A stretch of 64,000 bases of DNA from Undaria pinnatifida (lineage: Eukaryota; Sar; Phaeophyceae; Laminariales; Alariaceae). The notes below the pieces were generated by a model. That model searched no databases. It was not told the DNA's origin and saw nothing but the letters and a program-made list of their open reading frames with translations. The DNA lies in NCBI GenBank assembly GCA_012845835.1, contig JABAKD010000027.1, forward strand, positions 11,776,487-11,840,486, read 5' to 3'. How positions within the stretch are numbered: position 1 is the stretch's first letter; each line of letters begins with the position of its first letter. The position numbers and the translations under genes were made by a program. This document shows positions 20,700 to 32,010 of this stretch, in pieces.

Positions 20700-22500
20700 T
20701 GGAGATCGGCCCCACCCTCACCATGCCCACATCCACATCATGCAACTCACCTCGCCCACCCCTCCACACGATAGCCACGCGCCGGCCGTTCTCTTGGCTC
20801 CTGCCACTCGCTATGGCCTTCAAACAAGAAATTATCTCCATGCGCGTTCGGGGTGTCGTCCATCCTCGGTGTGGTATATCTGACGCGTCATCCCACATCG
20901 ATATGTGCAAGTTCCACGTACATCGCCGTTCGGCATGGTTGGGACCTACGTGGAGCTATCGAGCAAGTGCAAACATTGGGTAGATATTCCACGAAGCTCC
21001 CGAGACGGGAACATGCTACCCTTGCCCATTTGCGACGCGTGCCGCCCGGTGCCCGAGCTGAAGAGTCACACGGCAGACCCTGCATGCGAAGTCTCCCCGG
21101 GTGTCGCCTAGGAAGGCGCGGGGGCGCGTCCTGTTCCCAGGCCCCTCCTCGGCGCCCTTGATGATCCTCCAGCTGGTGCCTTTGCCGTCGGGTGGCGTAG
21201 GCCCGCCGTCGTGCATTCTAGCTTCCTTTCGTGCTGTATTCGCTACTTCTTATCACCTCCCTTCACCAACCGTTCGCGGTCCCTTTGCGTTTATCTGCCA
21301 CTCTAAGTATGTTCACCGTATCTGTTGCCCCCCCCCTCCCCGCCCCCGCCCCCCCCCCCGCCGCATGCCAACGAGGATGGCGCACCATCCCCGGAATTGG
21401 GCCTTCAACCCCTACTCGTGTCGACCCCTTTTGCCCCAATGGATTCTCCTGACCCCCTGTCAGATCCTCTCGGTCGACCGATCCCCCCCCTCCCTCGCTG
21501 CTGGGGGTAGAATCTTCCATTCTGGGTGTTGCCGAGGCGGCGACAGGCCTTGTTCTAGGGTTCCTGGTTATCTCGCTGGCGGGTTGTCCTTGTCTGTTTG
21601 TTCTGGTCACAACTCTGTGAAACCCGGAGCCGCGCAGCTATGAAACCACCCCCTTTGCGTCGAGGTGCTCTTGAGCACCAGACACGTTTCTCTCGGCGGG
21701 GCCACCATCTCGACCGAAACAAAGAGCCAGTGCGCCGCCTCCCACCAGAGCGTTTTGAACCTCTGGGGTCCATCGTGCCGTGCGCCCCTCCCACTCGGTG
21801 TCGAGGCCCACCAGATACTCGATCACGTGAGGCCCGATGCGCGGAGTCTCCGATTTGGTACTAAAATCGAATAAAGGCAACCTGTGTTCGGATCACTATC
21901 ACAGAGAACAACGCGCGCATCACGCTGTGGTGGCCAACAGCCGCTTCCCATCCCCCTCGGGCGGGAAATATCGAGAAAAATGCCCCCGAAGCAGACCCAG
22001 AGGATCGCCAAATAGGGAGCGCAAGAGGAACGAAGAGATTGGGCTTCTCCCATGAGCTCGAACGAGGTGCCACCAAGAGAACTGGGCTTCCCCGGCTCTG
22101 GGATGCCCCGGCGAAGGAGGTCAGCGAGCTGCATGGCGCCCCTCACCGCCGTTCACCACCCCCCTGGCTCGGTCATGGGCAGTCCTCTGGCCGGTTTCTC
22201 CGGGCGGGGAGGTCGGCACCCCCGCGCCCACTCTGAGCGGCGCGCGACGCAGGATTTCGAGTTGAAATGCCCCCTCTCGATGCGTTCGGCACGCTCCAAC
22301 ATGCATCGGGCACGCACAAGCCTTCCGTAGGAGCGCGCGATGGGTACCGATATGTGATCGTCCTCCAACTCCCTTGCAGGATCATGTGAAGCCTGGCCGC
22401 AGTAGGTACACAATGCTTCCCCCCCTCAACACCCCCAGAGGTGTCTGCATTGGGAGAAGGGACGCGTTCCATGGTCAAATGGCTGAAGCAAGAAACAGAT
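20700..22500 (-). other. Coding-like but broken minus-strand region between the direct repeats
   Basis: Several minus-strand open stretches look compositionally like protein but change frame: around 22413-22153 (MCTYCGQASHDPARELEDD...), 21880-21638 (PRIGPHVIEYLVGLDTEW...) and 21216-21016 (ACRVCRVTLQLGHRAARV). The GLDTEW string recalls the first motif of DEDD 3'-5' exonucleases, but the following residues do not fit, so no assignment is made. GC-rich compared with flanking DNA. Plausibly decayed internal sequence of an element bounded by the direct repeats, or an unrelated gene relic. Confidence 0.35.
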
Positions 22501-22527
22501 TAGACATCCCCCCCGCCCCCCCTCTAC

Positions 22528-23110
22528 GCATATTATATGTATATACATTTAATAGTTGGCCTCTGTTGGCACCGACGCTGTAAAACATTATATGGATATT
22601 GGGGTTGGCGTTGGTCAGCAACGACGCTGTAAAACATGCCAATCACTGCGCGAGTTAGACAACCAGGGTGCCGGGTTTTTTGGTCTTTGCGGTTCCCGTG
22701 ATGGTTATCGAGCTAGATCATATTTTGCGGGGTGGAGAACCCTAACTCCGCACGAAAGGGAATGATCGCACCACGTAGTGTGAATATGGTAAGGCACCCA
22801 CGAGGCAGTTACATAGTAATACCCATTGCTGCCTCTGGAGTGGCCACACCAGAAAGCAAAGTAACTCATTGGCGCTGTCATCCATTAGCAAGAAAGTAGG
22901 CACAAGGTGCCGAAGTCCGTCTTACGAGCGGTTCTTGGAAGGATGCAGTTCACCCTTCATGCGACTCGCCGAACACCTCACGGCGCTTCGCGCTCGGTGC
23001 AAGCAATTTCTGCCTGGTTGGTGAAAACCCGACGTGCTCCGTCCCGGCATAGTAGGGATGCGAGGGTGTATGGTCATACGACTACGGCCATGCACAAACT
23101 GAGTACACCC
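22528..23110 (+). repeat. ~0.6 kb direct repeat, right copy
   Basis: Second full copy of the repeat at 18557-19140, same orientation, offset about 3.97 kb. Small differences (for example GGCATTGCTGCC against GCTATTGCTGTC contexts) show the copies have begun to diverge. Confidence 0.8.
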
Positions 23111-23214
23111 CACCCTCCCCTTCTTTGCACGTGCTGGCCGTTTTCGTTCTGGCTCGCGACCTCCTCCTCTCCTGAAGTCGCTACTCGATAAAGTGCCGCC
23201 ACCACCCCACCGGA

Positions 23215-23530
23215 GGAGCCTCGGCAGTGACACCGTGAGAGGGAGCATTCTCCGGCGCGTTGGTTCTATCTCTTTTTGTATGGACACCCCAAACCGGTCG
23301 TCTCCCCTGTCGGAGACGCCCTCCCTGTATACGCTTTCCATGGCATGCTCCGTATAAGCAAGCCAACCGGAGAAGGCAAGGATACCACTGCCCAATGTCA
23401 ATATGGCCTCCCCGCAGACCTCGAACAGCGCTTGGACTGTTGTGTTTGCAAAAGGGTCGAGCCCGCCATCGGCCTGGCTAGGTCCTCCTCTTCTCGTGAC
23501 GTTGCACTCTGCAAAAAACTCTTTGATACA
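23215..23530 (-). other. Coding-like minus-strand open stretch, unrecognised
   Basis: The minus frame reads TTVQALFEVCGEAILTLGSG, then FSGWLAYTEHAMESVYREGV and IQKEIEPTRRRMLPLTVSL, with plausible amino-acid composition and no simple-repeat origin. It lies directly beyond the right direct repeat. No splice structure, start or family was recognised. It may be a relic of a mobile-element protein. Confidence 0.3.
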
Positions 23531-23599
23531 ACAACAGCGCACTACACATAGTACCAGGTACAACAATCACATGCACCACATACATACACTGCTAGAGAG

Positions 23600-25260
23600 C
23601 TCTACACACAGACTCAATTAGTAATTAGTCGATACATCCGGACGTCGCCCTCGGCATGTTCTCCCACCTCTCAGCCATCTTGAGCTCTTTTTAATTGCCG
23701 ACGACCTCAAAAAGTATTTTTCCGGGACGATCTTTTGTTTTCCCCTCATTCCCCCCCCCTTTTTTTCCTTCTTTGTTTGTATTCTTGGAACCTCACCTGC
23801 TTCTTTTGCGCACACCACGAAGTTAGGGCACAAACCACGCTGCGACAACCACACACACTGTATCTAGGTACCGAAAGCACCACAGCAGAACACCCTGCAA
23901 TCGGCCCCGCGCAGAGAGCAACAAACAACGTGATGTGCTACAGAAGTAAGTACGTTCGTGTCAACCACAATCAACCCAAGCCCCAGCAGACAAGAACCAC
24001 AAAAAGTGTTTTGCCATGAGTCACCATGCACGTGCGACGAATTTTTTTTTCGTCATTTTGTCTCCTTTGTTGTTGCCCTTTGAATAAAACGCGTGGACGT
24101 TAAGCCACCATTCAACCACTCAGTTTTTTCGAGTGACGCTAAACTCACACTCACGGCCCTGAGCCAGACCGCCGTCTACTGCTGCTACTGTAGCAGTAGA
24201 CGTAATATTGCTTTCTAAGCATGCATAATAACAGTGTGAAGAGGATACAGGATCAGGCCGGGATGCAGGAGTATTATTACCACTTCATTCGCCATCTGAC
24301 AATGTGGCGTGAGGGTCAAAAACCAGAAACACGATGAAAGAAAACAACATCCGGATAAAAGCGTGAAACGATGTTTCCGATATAACTAAAAATTTATGAA
24401 AACTAGGATGCATCCAACGCTCGATGTGCTCGAGACTCGTTCCGGCAATAGAGACTTGTTCGTGATTGTTGTTGCAGGCGACCCGTGTCACAGATAGAAG
24501 TGACCGAGTCGGGAAGGGGGGAGGGTGAGAGTCGCAGTTCAGCAATCCTGGACCCAGCCCCCCCCCCCCCCCCCCCCCCTAGAGATACCCAACTCAACCG
24601 TTACACCTTCTCGACAATAGCGCATCACTAATAGTAGCCCGCACTAAAGCAACAACCCGCTACTTTTTGGTGGCGTGTGACCACAATCTAGTTCCAGCGA
24701 ATAGCTTCGTCTAGCACTGCTGTGGGGAAATCGTGCTTGGAAAAACCAATAATGTATTTCAAGTGTGGAGAACGTTTTTTGCAAAATTCCTGACAAGTCT
24801 AGGCATCGAACGTCATCGAACGCATTGGCCTTTTGCTTAAGATGGGAGGAAACCTACCATAAGGTTGACACTCCATAACATTAGCCCACCCGGACAGTCG
24901 CAGATGCAGATCACACGAAAAACAAAAAATGGCCAAGACATCTTAAATGCTTGCCAAAGATGGGATCGAAGATGCGGCTATTCGAAACAACGGAAAGGAA
25001 AAGAAGCTACAGACTTCCCCCACGCCTTGCAAATGAGGCTAAGATGCCTCTGCCAAAACCCAACCCCGTTATATGCAAGAAGAGCAGAAAACAGAGGCGG
25101 GATATCAACGAAAAATGCGAACCAAGCTGAAAAGAAGGGGGGAGAATGTGGCTGGGGGGGGGGGGATCAGCGGACAATGGTCAGAGTCTCTATGAGTCAA
25201 AGGATGAACCCTGAGCACACAGTTGAAAGCCTTTTTCAACGAAATATATGCAAATAAGCG
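23600..25260. other. Intergenic, no gene recognised
   Basis: About 1.7 kb of mixed sequence with a C22 homopolymer near 24556-24577. A plus-strand open frame at 24865-25257 (130 codons) has no recognisable motif or splice context. Confidence 0.4.
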
Positions 25261-25474
25261 GGTCTAAGGTGGCGTAGGTCCGAAAGGGGTTAGAGCATGG
25301 CTAGCCATGGCGCGAGACGTAAGGCAGGTGGCAATCTACTGCCATAAGGTTGATACCACCACAAGAAGGCGTGACTGGCGTGACCTGTGCTGCAATGAAC
25401 AGCCCCCTTTTTTCCTGCCACTTCAATCGCACATACATAATACAAAAAAATATAAAAACAATTAAAATGCGCTC

Positions 25475-25745
25475 CAGCTGTGAGATCGAAGATTTCGTCG
25501 AAACTCATCTTTGTAAGCTGTGTGTGATACTCCGATCGCGCGGATGACTAGGTGTGTGTCCTCACTAACCCCTTTGGAGCTCCCAAAACCCCTCCCTATA
25601 TTATTTCCAAGTAACTTGTCCCCAAAAATGGATTTCCGGCTGTAAAGGCGTTAATGACATATAGGTCGGCGACTCCCCTTTGAGAACTACTGTATCTGTA
25701 CCAAGGTCAACAGGGGTGATGTTAATGAATCTTTGCGCGGACACT
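25475..25745. mobile_element. CAGC-type MITE, copy interrupted by a TTAA-MITE
   Basis: Starts at CAGCTGTGAGATCGAAG, continues through TTCGTCGAAACTCATCTTTG and a CTCCGATCGCGCGGAT block. It is interrupted at 25564-25654 and resumes with ATAGGTCGGCGACTCCCC and GTCAACAGGGGTGATGTTAA. The last part, ending in TCTGACGGCTG in other copies, is missing. Confidence 0.75.
25564..25654. mobile_element. TTAA-MITE copy 3, nested inside a CAGC-type MITE
   Basis: Left border CTAA then CCCCTTTGGAGCTCCC, core CCTCCCTATATTATTTCCAA, right end GGCTGTAAAGGCG then TTAA. The empty site exists as CTCATTAAGGAT (reverse strand) in the copy at 43901-44120, so the insertion point was TTAA. Confidence 0.8.
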
Positions 25746-25749
25746 TAGC

Positions 25750-26960
25750 AGTAGTACAGCTATAGGCGTCGAGCACCGCTGTTGGTGGGCCTATACGAGT
25801 ACATGAGCCGTACTGTGAGCGAACCCACATAAAGGTGGAGTGTCTCATAGGACAGATGCAATGCTCGAAAGGTTGCAACAGCACACAGCGTGCTGGTACC
25901 TGGTAAAAATATGCCAATAAACCAAAACCCAAACATGGTTCAGATAAAAAACGAAACCCAAAAAATAGTCACGCACTACTGCAGGCCTGCTGTGTCTATA
26001 ATATAGATCATTAGCAGAAATGCGAGGGGATGACCAAAAGTAGGAGAGAGAAAGGCGAGTTATTGCCTTCATCCGAAGCGCGCAACTCGTACTCGGGGGG
26101 GTGTGGTAGGGCAAACTATTGCACATGTACCCCTGTTCCGTAACGACACGGTACAGTAGTAAGGTGTGGTTCAACGGAGCCGGCCACTCGAATTAGTCGA
26201 GTGCAAACAGCTCACAGGGGTCCAACTGCGAAATTTCCCACAAGGTTTCATTAAGGGAACCTGGCGGGGTATTCGTCTGGACAGGACTCCCAACATGGGC
26301 ACTAACCACTTGGAATTAGAGTGGGAACGCTTTTGGAGTGGAAAATAGGTGAAGACAACTAAATAGACCATAGCACCAAAACAAAAATAGGGGAGCATTT
26401 TCTTCGTTCGATTGTCATAGTAGTGTCCCACGAAGAGAGAGCACGGGAAGACGGTATTTCGAAAAAATGCTGCGCAAAGCCGTGGTAGCTGCAGACTCAA
26501 CAAGTCCGTCGCATAGTAGAGGCCTGGAGAGGCCCGTGGTTTGCGGATAGGAGACAAATAGATAACCAAGTTCGCTACTGGATGAAAGTGAGTATTTTAA
26601 AAGACGAGGGGAAAAAAATAAATAAGTAAAGAAAAGCTACCTAAAAAAAAAGGGAAAAGTAAAATGCAAAGCTGTGCAAGCCGAAAAGAGCTTGCCTTGG
26701 GGAGAGAAGAGCACCGGGGAGAAGGTCACGAAGCCCAAGGTCGACACGTTCACTGCTCCGACGACGCCAATTGTAGTGGTACTCCGAGTGGGGGGTGCGT
26801 GGTTGGTCGGTGTTGGGAAGCGTGCTCCTCATGGGTTCCTGTGCCCTTGTTTGGTCTCTCCTCATGGCTCGCTGGATAGATTCAAAGCTTATACATTATT
26901 TCCTCTACATTGAACTCTAAAAGACAGACAAAACAGGCCCTTGGCACATGGTAGCGCAGG
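25750..26960. other. Intergenic, no gene recognised
   Basis: About 1.2 kb with open frames of up to 132 codons on minus (26171-26569), but none has a family motif, splice context or start support. Confidence 0.4.
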
Positions 26961-26965
26961 GCAAA

Positions 26966-27015
26966 GCAAGTAGAGCAGGTAGAGCAGGTAGAGCAGGTAG
27001 TGCAGGTAGTGAGAT
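26966..27015. repeat. 9-bp tandem repeat (AGCAGGTAG)
   Basis: About five units, the last with a GTGCAGGTAG variant. Confidence 0.75.
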
Positions 27016-27767
27016 GTGGGGCGTCCTGCTTGTCCCATCATCGTCGCCTACATTATCGCCCACCTATGATGGCCTTGACGTGAATGTGACATCTAATGTC
27101 ACGTGGTTTCACCTCAACCATGACATGGTTTCACGTCGAATCTATAAACTATCCTTCTACGGAGGGCACTCCATTACACACTACAAAAAATCGTTTTTGA
27201 GGGGAACAAAATCTGACGGCTGTGACTGTGGAAGGAATGCATCAGTTTATCATGCATGTCCTGTAAGTAGTATGACCGGTGAGGGGAGGGCGGAGTTTTT
27301 AGCGGGGGGGCGGGGGAGTTCCAACAGTTTTTAGGTCGCATAAATGTATAGGAGCTTACTGTACGCGTGAGTGCCAGGTCTAGGCGATGGTGGGGTGGCG
27401 GGGAAGGAGGGGGCGGGAGGGAGGTGATAATTTGACGTTGAAGACCATACAATAAATGAATTGGAGCTACCGCATGGACGACTCGAAAGGTAAGGAGGTG
27501 ATACCACCTGTCAGGTAGTGTTTATTGTTCTGGCAGATTTTGATGGCGGGCGGCGGGGTAGGGGGAGGGTGCCTTTGTGTGCGTGTGTGGGGGGGGTGAT
27601 TATGTCATGTTCCACGCTGCTTTGTGTTGTATGTGTGCGTGTGTTTCCCCCTCCCATCGACACCCAGCACACCCAGGGTCCGTGCCGATTCGTCATCCTA
27701 GAGCATCGAAAGCTCTTCAGTGACAAACCTCGAGACATAGACAATGATATACATCGCGAGTACCAAA

Positions 27768-27857
27768 ATGGACGCCTTTATACAACTGGAAACCCGTTTG
27801 GGGGGCGGGGACTACTTGAAATTAGTATAGGGAGATTTTGGGGCCCTGAAGGGGTAA
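27768..27857. mobile_element. TTAA-MITE copy 4, reverse orientation
   Basis: Reads GACGCCTTTATACAACTGG on the left, ACTTGAAATTAGTATAGGGA in the middle and GGGGCCCTGAAGGGGTAA on the right. Both TTAA borders are mutated. Confidence 0.6.
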
Positions 27858-28299
27858 AGATACCAGCCGCGTACGCCCAAGGGAATGCCATAACTTGTTC
27901 AGTATACTCTTGCATGTGGCGTCCGGGCTGTTTCCTGGACCATGGCGGGGGGAATCTTGGCAGTGTCAAACTCGCCAGTTTGCATACCAAAGTCGCCAGT
28001 TTGCATCTGCCATCAGTCGTGAACCTCTGTCGGCTTCACATAATTTTCTTCATTTTTTGTTCCTGAGTTCTGAGCGAACGTAGCGGGCGGCGAATGCCCC
28101 CCGAGGAGCGAAGCGCCTTGTAGACCAACACAGTAGTAGTACGAGCCTTTGCGATGTTCTCACGTTCTCACCACCCACAAATCATACGAGATAAAATTAA
28201 AAAAGTACCAAAATATTTCGATTTTTGAGGTGGTCCGCACATTTTTTTTTCTCAGTTTCGCCAAAACGTGCGGCGAAGCCGCGCTCGAGTCGGAGCCTT

Positions 28300-28392
28300 A
28301 GCCTGGGTTAGGATTGGGGTTAGGGTTAGGGTTAGGGTTGAGGTTAGGGTTGGGGTTAAGGGTTAGGGTTGGGGGTAGGGTTTGGTTGGGTC
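28300..28392. repeat. Interstitial telomere-like TTAGGG repeats
   Basis: About 90 bp of TTAGGG units with GGGGTT and GAGGTT variants. Two blocks of GGGTTAGGGTTAGGG-type sequence are near perfect. No gene borders it closely. Confidence 0.85.
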
Positions 28393-28670
28393 AACGCCCC
28401 GTCGCGATTTGACAAAAAAAAACACAACAACACACACAAAATAACAGCCTAAAAACCTCTTGTGAAGGGAAATGTGGCTTTTTTTTTGTACTTTATCTGG
28501 CACGATTTGTGGGTCAAAGCCGGTAAAAGGCGCCCGAAGATGTCAGAAGACGGCGGTTCGGCAAGGAAAAAACGTACAGCGTGGTCCAAAAAAGGCGTAG
28601 AAGCAAAAAAGCTACGTACTGCGATAGAGGCAAACCGCGTTTTTTTCTGGAGTTCCCTCAGTCTTGGAGC

Positions 28671-28757
28671 TTAACCCATTACCAACTCCGAAAACGATCC
28701 CATCCAAACTTCAAGTGTTTTGTCCCCATGTCGGGGCTGCGGCGCTAAAAGGGTCAA
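28671..28757. mobile_element. TTAA-MITE copy 5 (diverged)
   Basis: TTAA on the left, then CCCATTACCAACTCCG, CCATCCAAACTTCAAGTG, TTTTGTCCCCATG, and GCTAAAAGGG then TCAA on the right. The uninterrupted repeat at 17.77 kb reads GGAGCTTAAGACACTCTCCC, so the insert sits exactly at its TTAA. Confidence 0.7.
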
Positions 28758-28933
28758 TACCTCTCCCCCAACCTGTTTTTTTAGGAGAAAAATAAAAACT
28801 GCTATAAACTACGAGTATACGTGCCGGATGAAAAATCCCATGGCTTAGGAAGGAACACGACGAGAATCTTATGCAAAAAAAAACAAAGTTTTTTTTCCCC
28901 GACGATTCTGGAGCCCCGTCATTTAGAAACCAT

Positions 28934-29023
28934 TTAACCCCTTTGTAGCCCCCGAATCCCTCCCCATACTAAATTCAAGTAATTTTGTCCCCAAAAACAG
29001 ATTTCCAGTTGTAAAGGGGTCAA
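28934..29023. mobile_element. TTAA-MITE copy 6
   Basis: TTAA then CCCCTTTGTAGCCCCC, CCTCCCCATACTAAATTCAA, and TTCCAGTTGTAAAGGGG then TCAA. Nested in the long GTGCACC copy between GTCATTTAGAAACCA and CATGGAAACTGCTACC. Confidence 0.8.
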
Positions 29024-29439
29024 CATGGAAACTGCTACCTCAATGTCATAGCATGCGTCCAGGTACTCGAACTAGTAATAGCGCCGGTCAAAGCAAATTA
29101 TTGGAAAAATGGTGTGTCAAAGGTCTGAAAGTGCCGTCTCCCGACATCTTTGCCAATTCGTGAAACCACACCCTGGACAATACGTTCCAGGTCAACACGA
29201 GACAATCGAAATAATCCTATTATTATTGTTGAATTGTGATGGGTATCATCGAGAGGAACTTTTTGAAGCTTATTGTGGCCGGCAATAGGTATCGATTGGC
29301 ACCTTGATTGACCTATTGCTCGGTCAATATCGTATTGACATGTAATATCAAAATCTATCGTTGAAACAGATAACTATCGAGATAGGAATTTCCAGTGCAT
29401 GCCCGTTCGGGCGACACATTTTATTATTGGGACTGCGAG

Positions 29440-30640
29440 ACAAAACCTATTGTTTCTAACGATAGATCTCGATATATATACCTTTCACCAAACCTATTGT
29501 TTCGGAAGACAGGTATCGATAGACTTTTCACAACTCTATTGTTTCGGCCGATAGGTATCGACAGACAACTGGTCCCTTCACCGTTCTATTGTTTAAGATG
29601 ATAGGTATCGGTACGTAGACCTTTCGCCATTTTATTGTTTCAGTGTTGGAGAGCAAAGGTCCTCGAAGACAGCCCGTCTTGAGAAACTAGTAGTAACTCC
29701 AGTTCTCGCATATTCATCATCAACGCCGCACGCCCCTCCAGCCAAGCGGAGAACCTCCGAATACCACTTGCAAAAAGTTAACCAATAGCTTACCCAATCG
29801 AAGCCTTATAACACTCTCCCCCCCCGAAACGGCGGGATAGCAGGTCCGCCGGATATACGGTCGGACGTGTCAATATCCAAGCGGTTTCATTTCCTGGGGA
29901 TACCGGGGAGAGTGTTATTCAAGTTCGATAGGGGGAAAGTCTGAAAACGTTTTTATCATAATGCATTGTGGACGGTGGGATTCGAATCCACTACCCAAAA
30001 AACCCATGGTCTGTCGACGACGCCATATGTTAAGGTATTATAGTGGGGTATTAGTCCGTTTGACCACTTGCAACTGGTTAACCAATAGCTTACCCAAACT
30101 AAGCCCGATAACTCGAGGCTCGCATCAATCATATCAATTCCTCTGAACCTATTGGGCAAAGGAATAGGTACCCGATAGACAATTTCACCCTCATATTACA
30201 GGTTCCAAAAAAAGTTATCGACATTCAATACGTCAACTTGTGGACAGACCAACAGGCGAATTCAATAGACTAGTCTACGATGTACACACGAGTTTTGTGT
30301 ACCTGCTGGTCAAAACAACAGAAGATGGATATCGATCGACAATTTCACGTATATTATATTAGTACCTTGTATAGTATTTTCATTTTTTATAATAGTACCT
30401 ACATTGGTCACAGCAGTACCAGGTAGGTAGGTATCCATCGACAATGTGGCATTCGTACTGTAAGAACAAAAGCCTACGGGACCAATTTCTCTGGATTTGT
30501 TGATCCAAACAATAATAGGTATCGATCGACAAATTCGCATATGATACCCTCACCGCTATCTATCGAAGGTGTCAATAGGTATCGATATGCAATACCCCAA
30601 ACTATAGACATACCAATACGCATAGTCTATTCAATAGGCT
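29440..30640. repeat. Degenerate tandem ATAGGTATCGATAGAC repeats
   Basis: Units of about 50-60 bp pairing CTATTGTTTCGG with GATAGGTATCGATAGAC and TTTCACC are clearest at 29449-29645. Diverged copies of the 16-bp core recur to about 30600. AT-rich, with no gene. Confidence 0.75.
29965..30065 (-). repeat. tRNA-derived repeat (SINE-like) copy
   Basis: On minus, GGATTCGAATCC matches a pol III B box / T-arm. The adjoining segment (ACCAATAGCTTACCCAAACT on plus) recurs at about 29765-29810 and 61955-62020. No full cloverleaf was drawn, so it is treated as a retroposon rather than a functional tRNA. Confidence 0.4.
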
Positions 30641-30799
30641 ATTATTGTCCGTGGTGTGTTACGAACACACTCATACATACATCCTTTCGACGGAAAATCT
30701 AATAACCTTTCGTTCATTCATGTATTCATCCCAACGGTCTTTAAATTTACGTCCAGATGTGGAACGGTAACAATCACCACTAGCACGTAGTCCGCCTCT

Positions 30800-31281
30800 C
30801 CATGTGTGTGTGTGTGTTCTTCACATTAAACCGTTCTTCTACTCGTCGACATCCAGCACACCCAGTGTCCGTACTGATTCTTCACCCTAGAAAGATCAGC
30901 TCTGTGGTCACAAGCTACGACACAGAGATAATGCATCGTAATGCATTCGACAACGCAATGTCATGCCCTAGTACTGGGTACGACAGGCACAACATACATA
31001 CGTCAGCAACAGAAATACATTAGAAGAGAGAATACGAAATAAACAAAAACAAAAACAAAAACAAAATAATAATAAGAAAACAAATAAAAACAAAGATGAA
31101 AATAAAACAAAAATGAAACAAACAAAATGAAGGGGAAATCGAAGAAACAACCCAACCGGAAAGGAGAGCCAAAGCTCGGAAAAGAAACATGATAAAATAA
31201 AATAAAATAAAGTAAAGTAAAACCAAAATAAGATAATCCGAACACGAGCCAAAAACCTGGACACGCAAGGAGGGAACAAAG
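30800..31281. repeat. ~480-bp direct repeat, upstream of F-box exon 1
   Basis: Near-identical to 35446-35919 in the same orientation, from a GT dinucleotide run through TCGACATCCAGCACACCCAG and GGTACGACAGGCACAACATA to CACGCAAGGAGGGAACAAAG. They differ mainly in the number of AAAACA units and a few substitutions. A diverged relative lies at about 27640-27750. The A-rich part gives Phe/Leu-rich minus frames with no real coding value. Confidence 0.88.
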
Positions 31282-32010
31282 ATAGACTAGACTATAGCAA
31301 TTGCTCTATCAGGGCCGATTGGTAGTTGTACCGGTTGCGCCCGCTATGATATGATACAGCTCCTAAGGACCTGTGAAATCGCTTGGTATGCGCAGCGCAG
31401 CGCCGGTTTCCGCGAATACTGCGCCGGTGTTTCCGGCTGGCAGTGCGCATCTCTCTATCTATGCAGAGGATGAATCAGCAATCAGCACGGACACGGCTGC
31501 TGTGGGTGTACTGATGTCGTTGGGTAGAAGGAACATGACCACACGTACCGGCGCTGTACGTACATACGGACGGAGATTTAGAAACCGTTTCAACTTTATT
31601 TTAATGCAATAATCTAAAAGCGATCATTAATAAAATAATTTTCACACAAAAAAGCACACGTGGCCTGACGTGGCAAGAGTCACACACACAACACACACCA
31701 CGCTGGATACCGATTTGTACATATAATAAAATATAAGAATTTGTTTCTCGAATATTGATAACAAAACGGTTATTATATTTTAGTCAAAATTGGCAGACAA
31801 CCAAAGGCAGATGGCAAAGTGGGCATATATTTAATAACCGTATATTTTTATTTATATCAAACTTAGAATTATCTATATTTATGTCCATCAAGGTTTCCAC
31901 CAAACAAATTAAAACTTTGACGAATCGAGAACAAAAAGAAAAAGCCTCAACGACGTGACAGTTTGTTTATTCTTCGTAGATTGTGCCTTTTCGCACCATT
32001 TGGCCTGTAG
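31282..32010. other. Intergenic, no gene recognised
   Basis: AT-rich sequence with an 79-codon open frame (31373-31612) that lacks recognisable features. Confidence 0.35.

Larger units (their letters stand above)
28615..29065. repeat. GTGCACC family long copy carrying two TTAA-MITEs
   Basis: Collinear with 17680-17990: GATAGAGGCAAACC, TTGGAGC, AAAAACTGCTATAAACTACG, AAAAATCCCATGGCTTAGG, CCCGACGATTCTGGAGCCCC. It is interrupted at 28671-28757 and at 28934-29023, each time at a TTAA of the reference copy. Confidence 0.75.

Noticed and set aside
21638-21880. GLDTEW string as a possible DEDD exonuclease motif.
   Set aside because: The next expected motif (hydrophobic-Gln-Leu/Ile) is absent and the frame breaks soon after.
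28462-28674. Open frame with KMSEDGGSARKKRTAWSKKG.
   Set aside because: Its 3' part lies in the GTGCACC repeat family and the 5' part has no splice or start support.
30968-31279. Phe/Leu-rich, membrane-like minus-strand frames, repeated at 35557-35917.
   Set aside because: They come from A-rich AAAACA repeats inside a duplicated non-coding repeat; the hydrophobicity is compositional.
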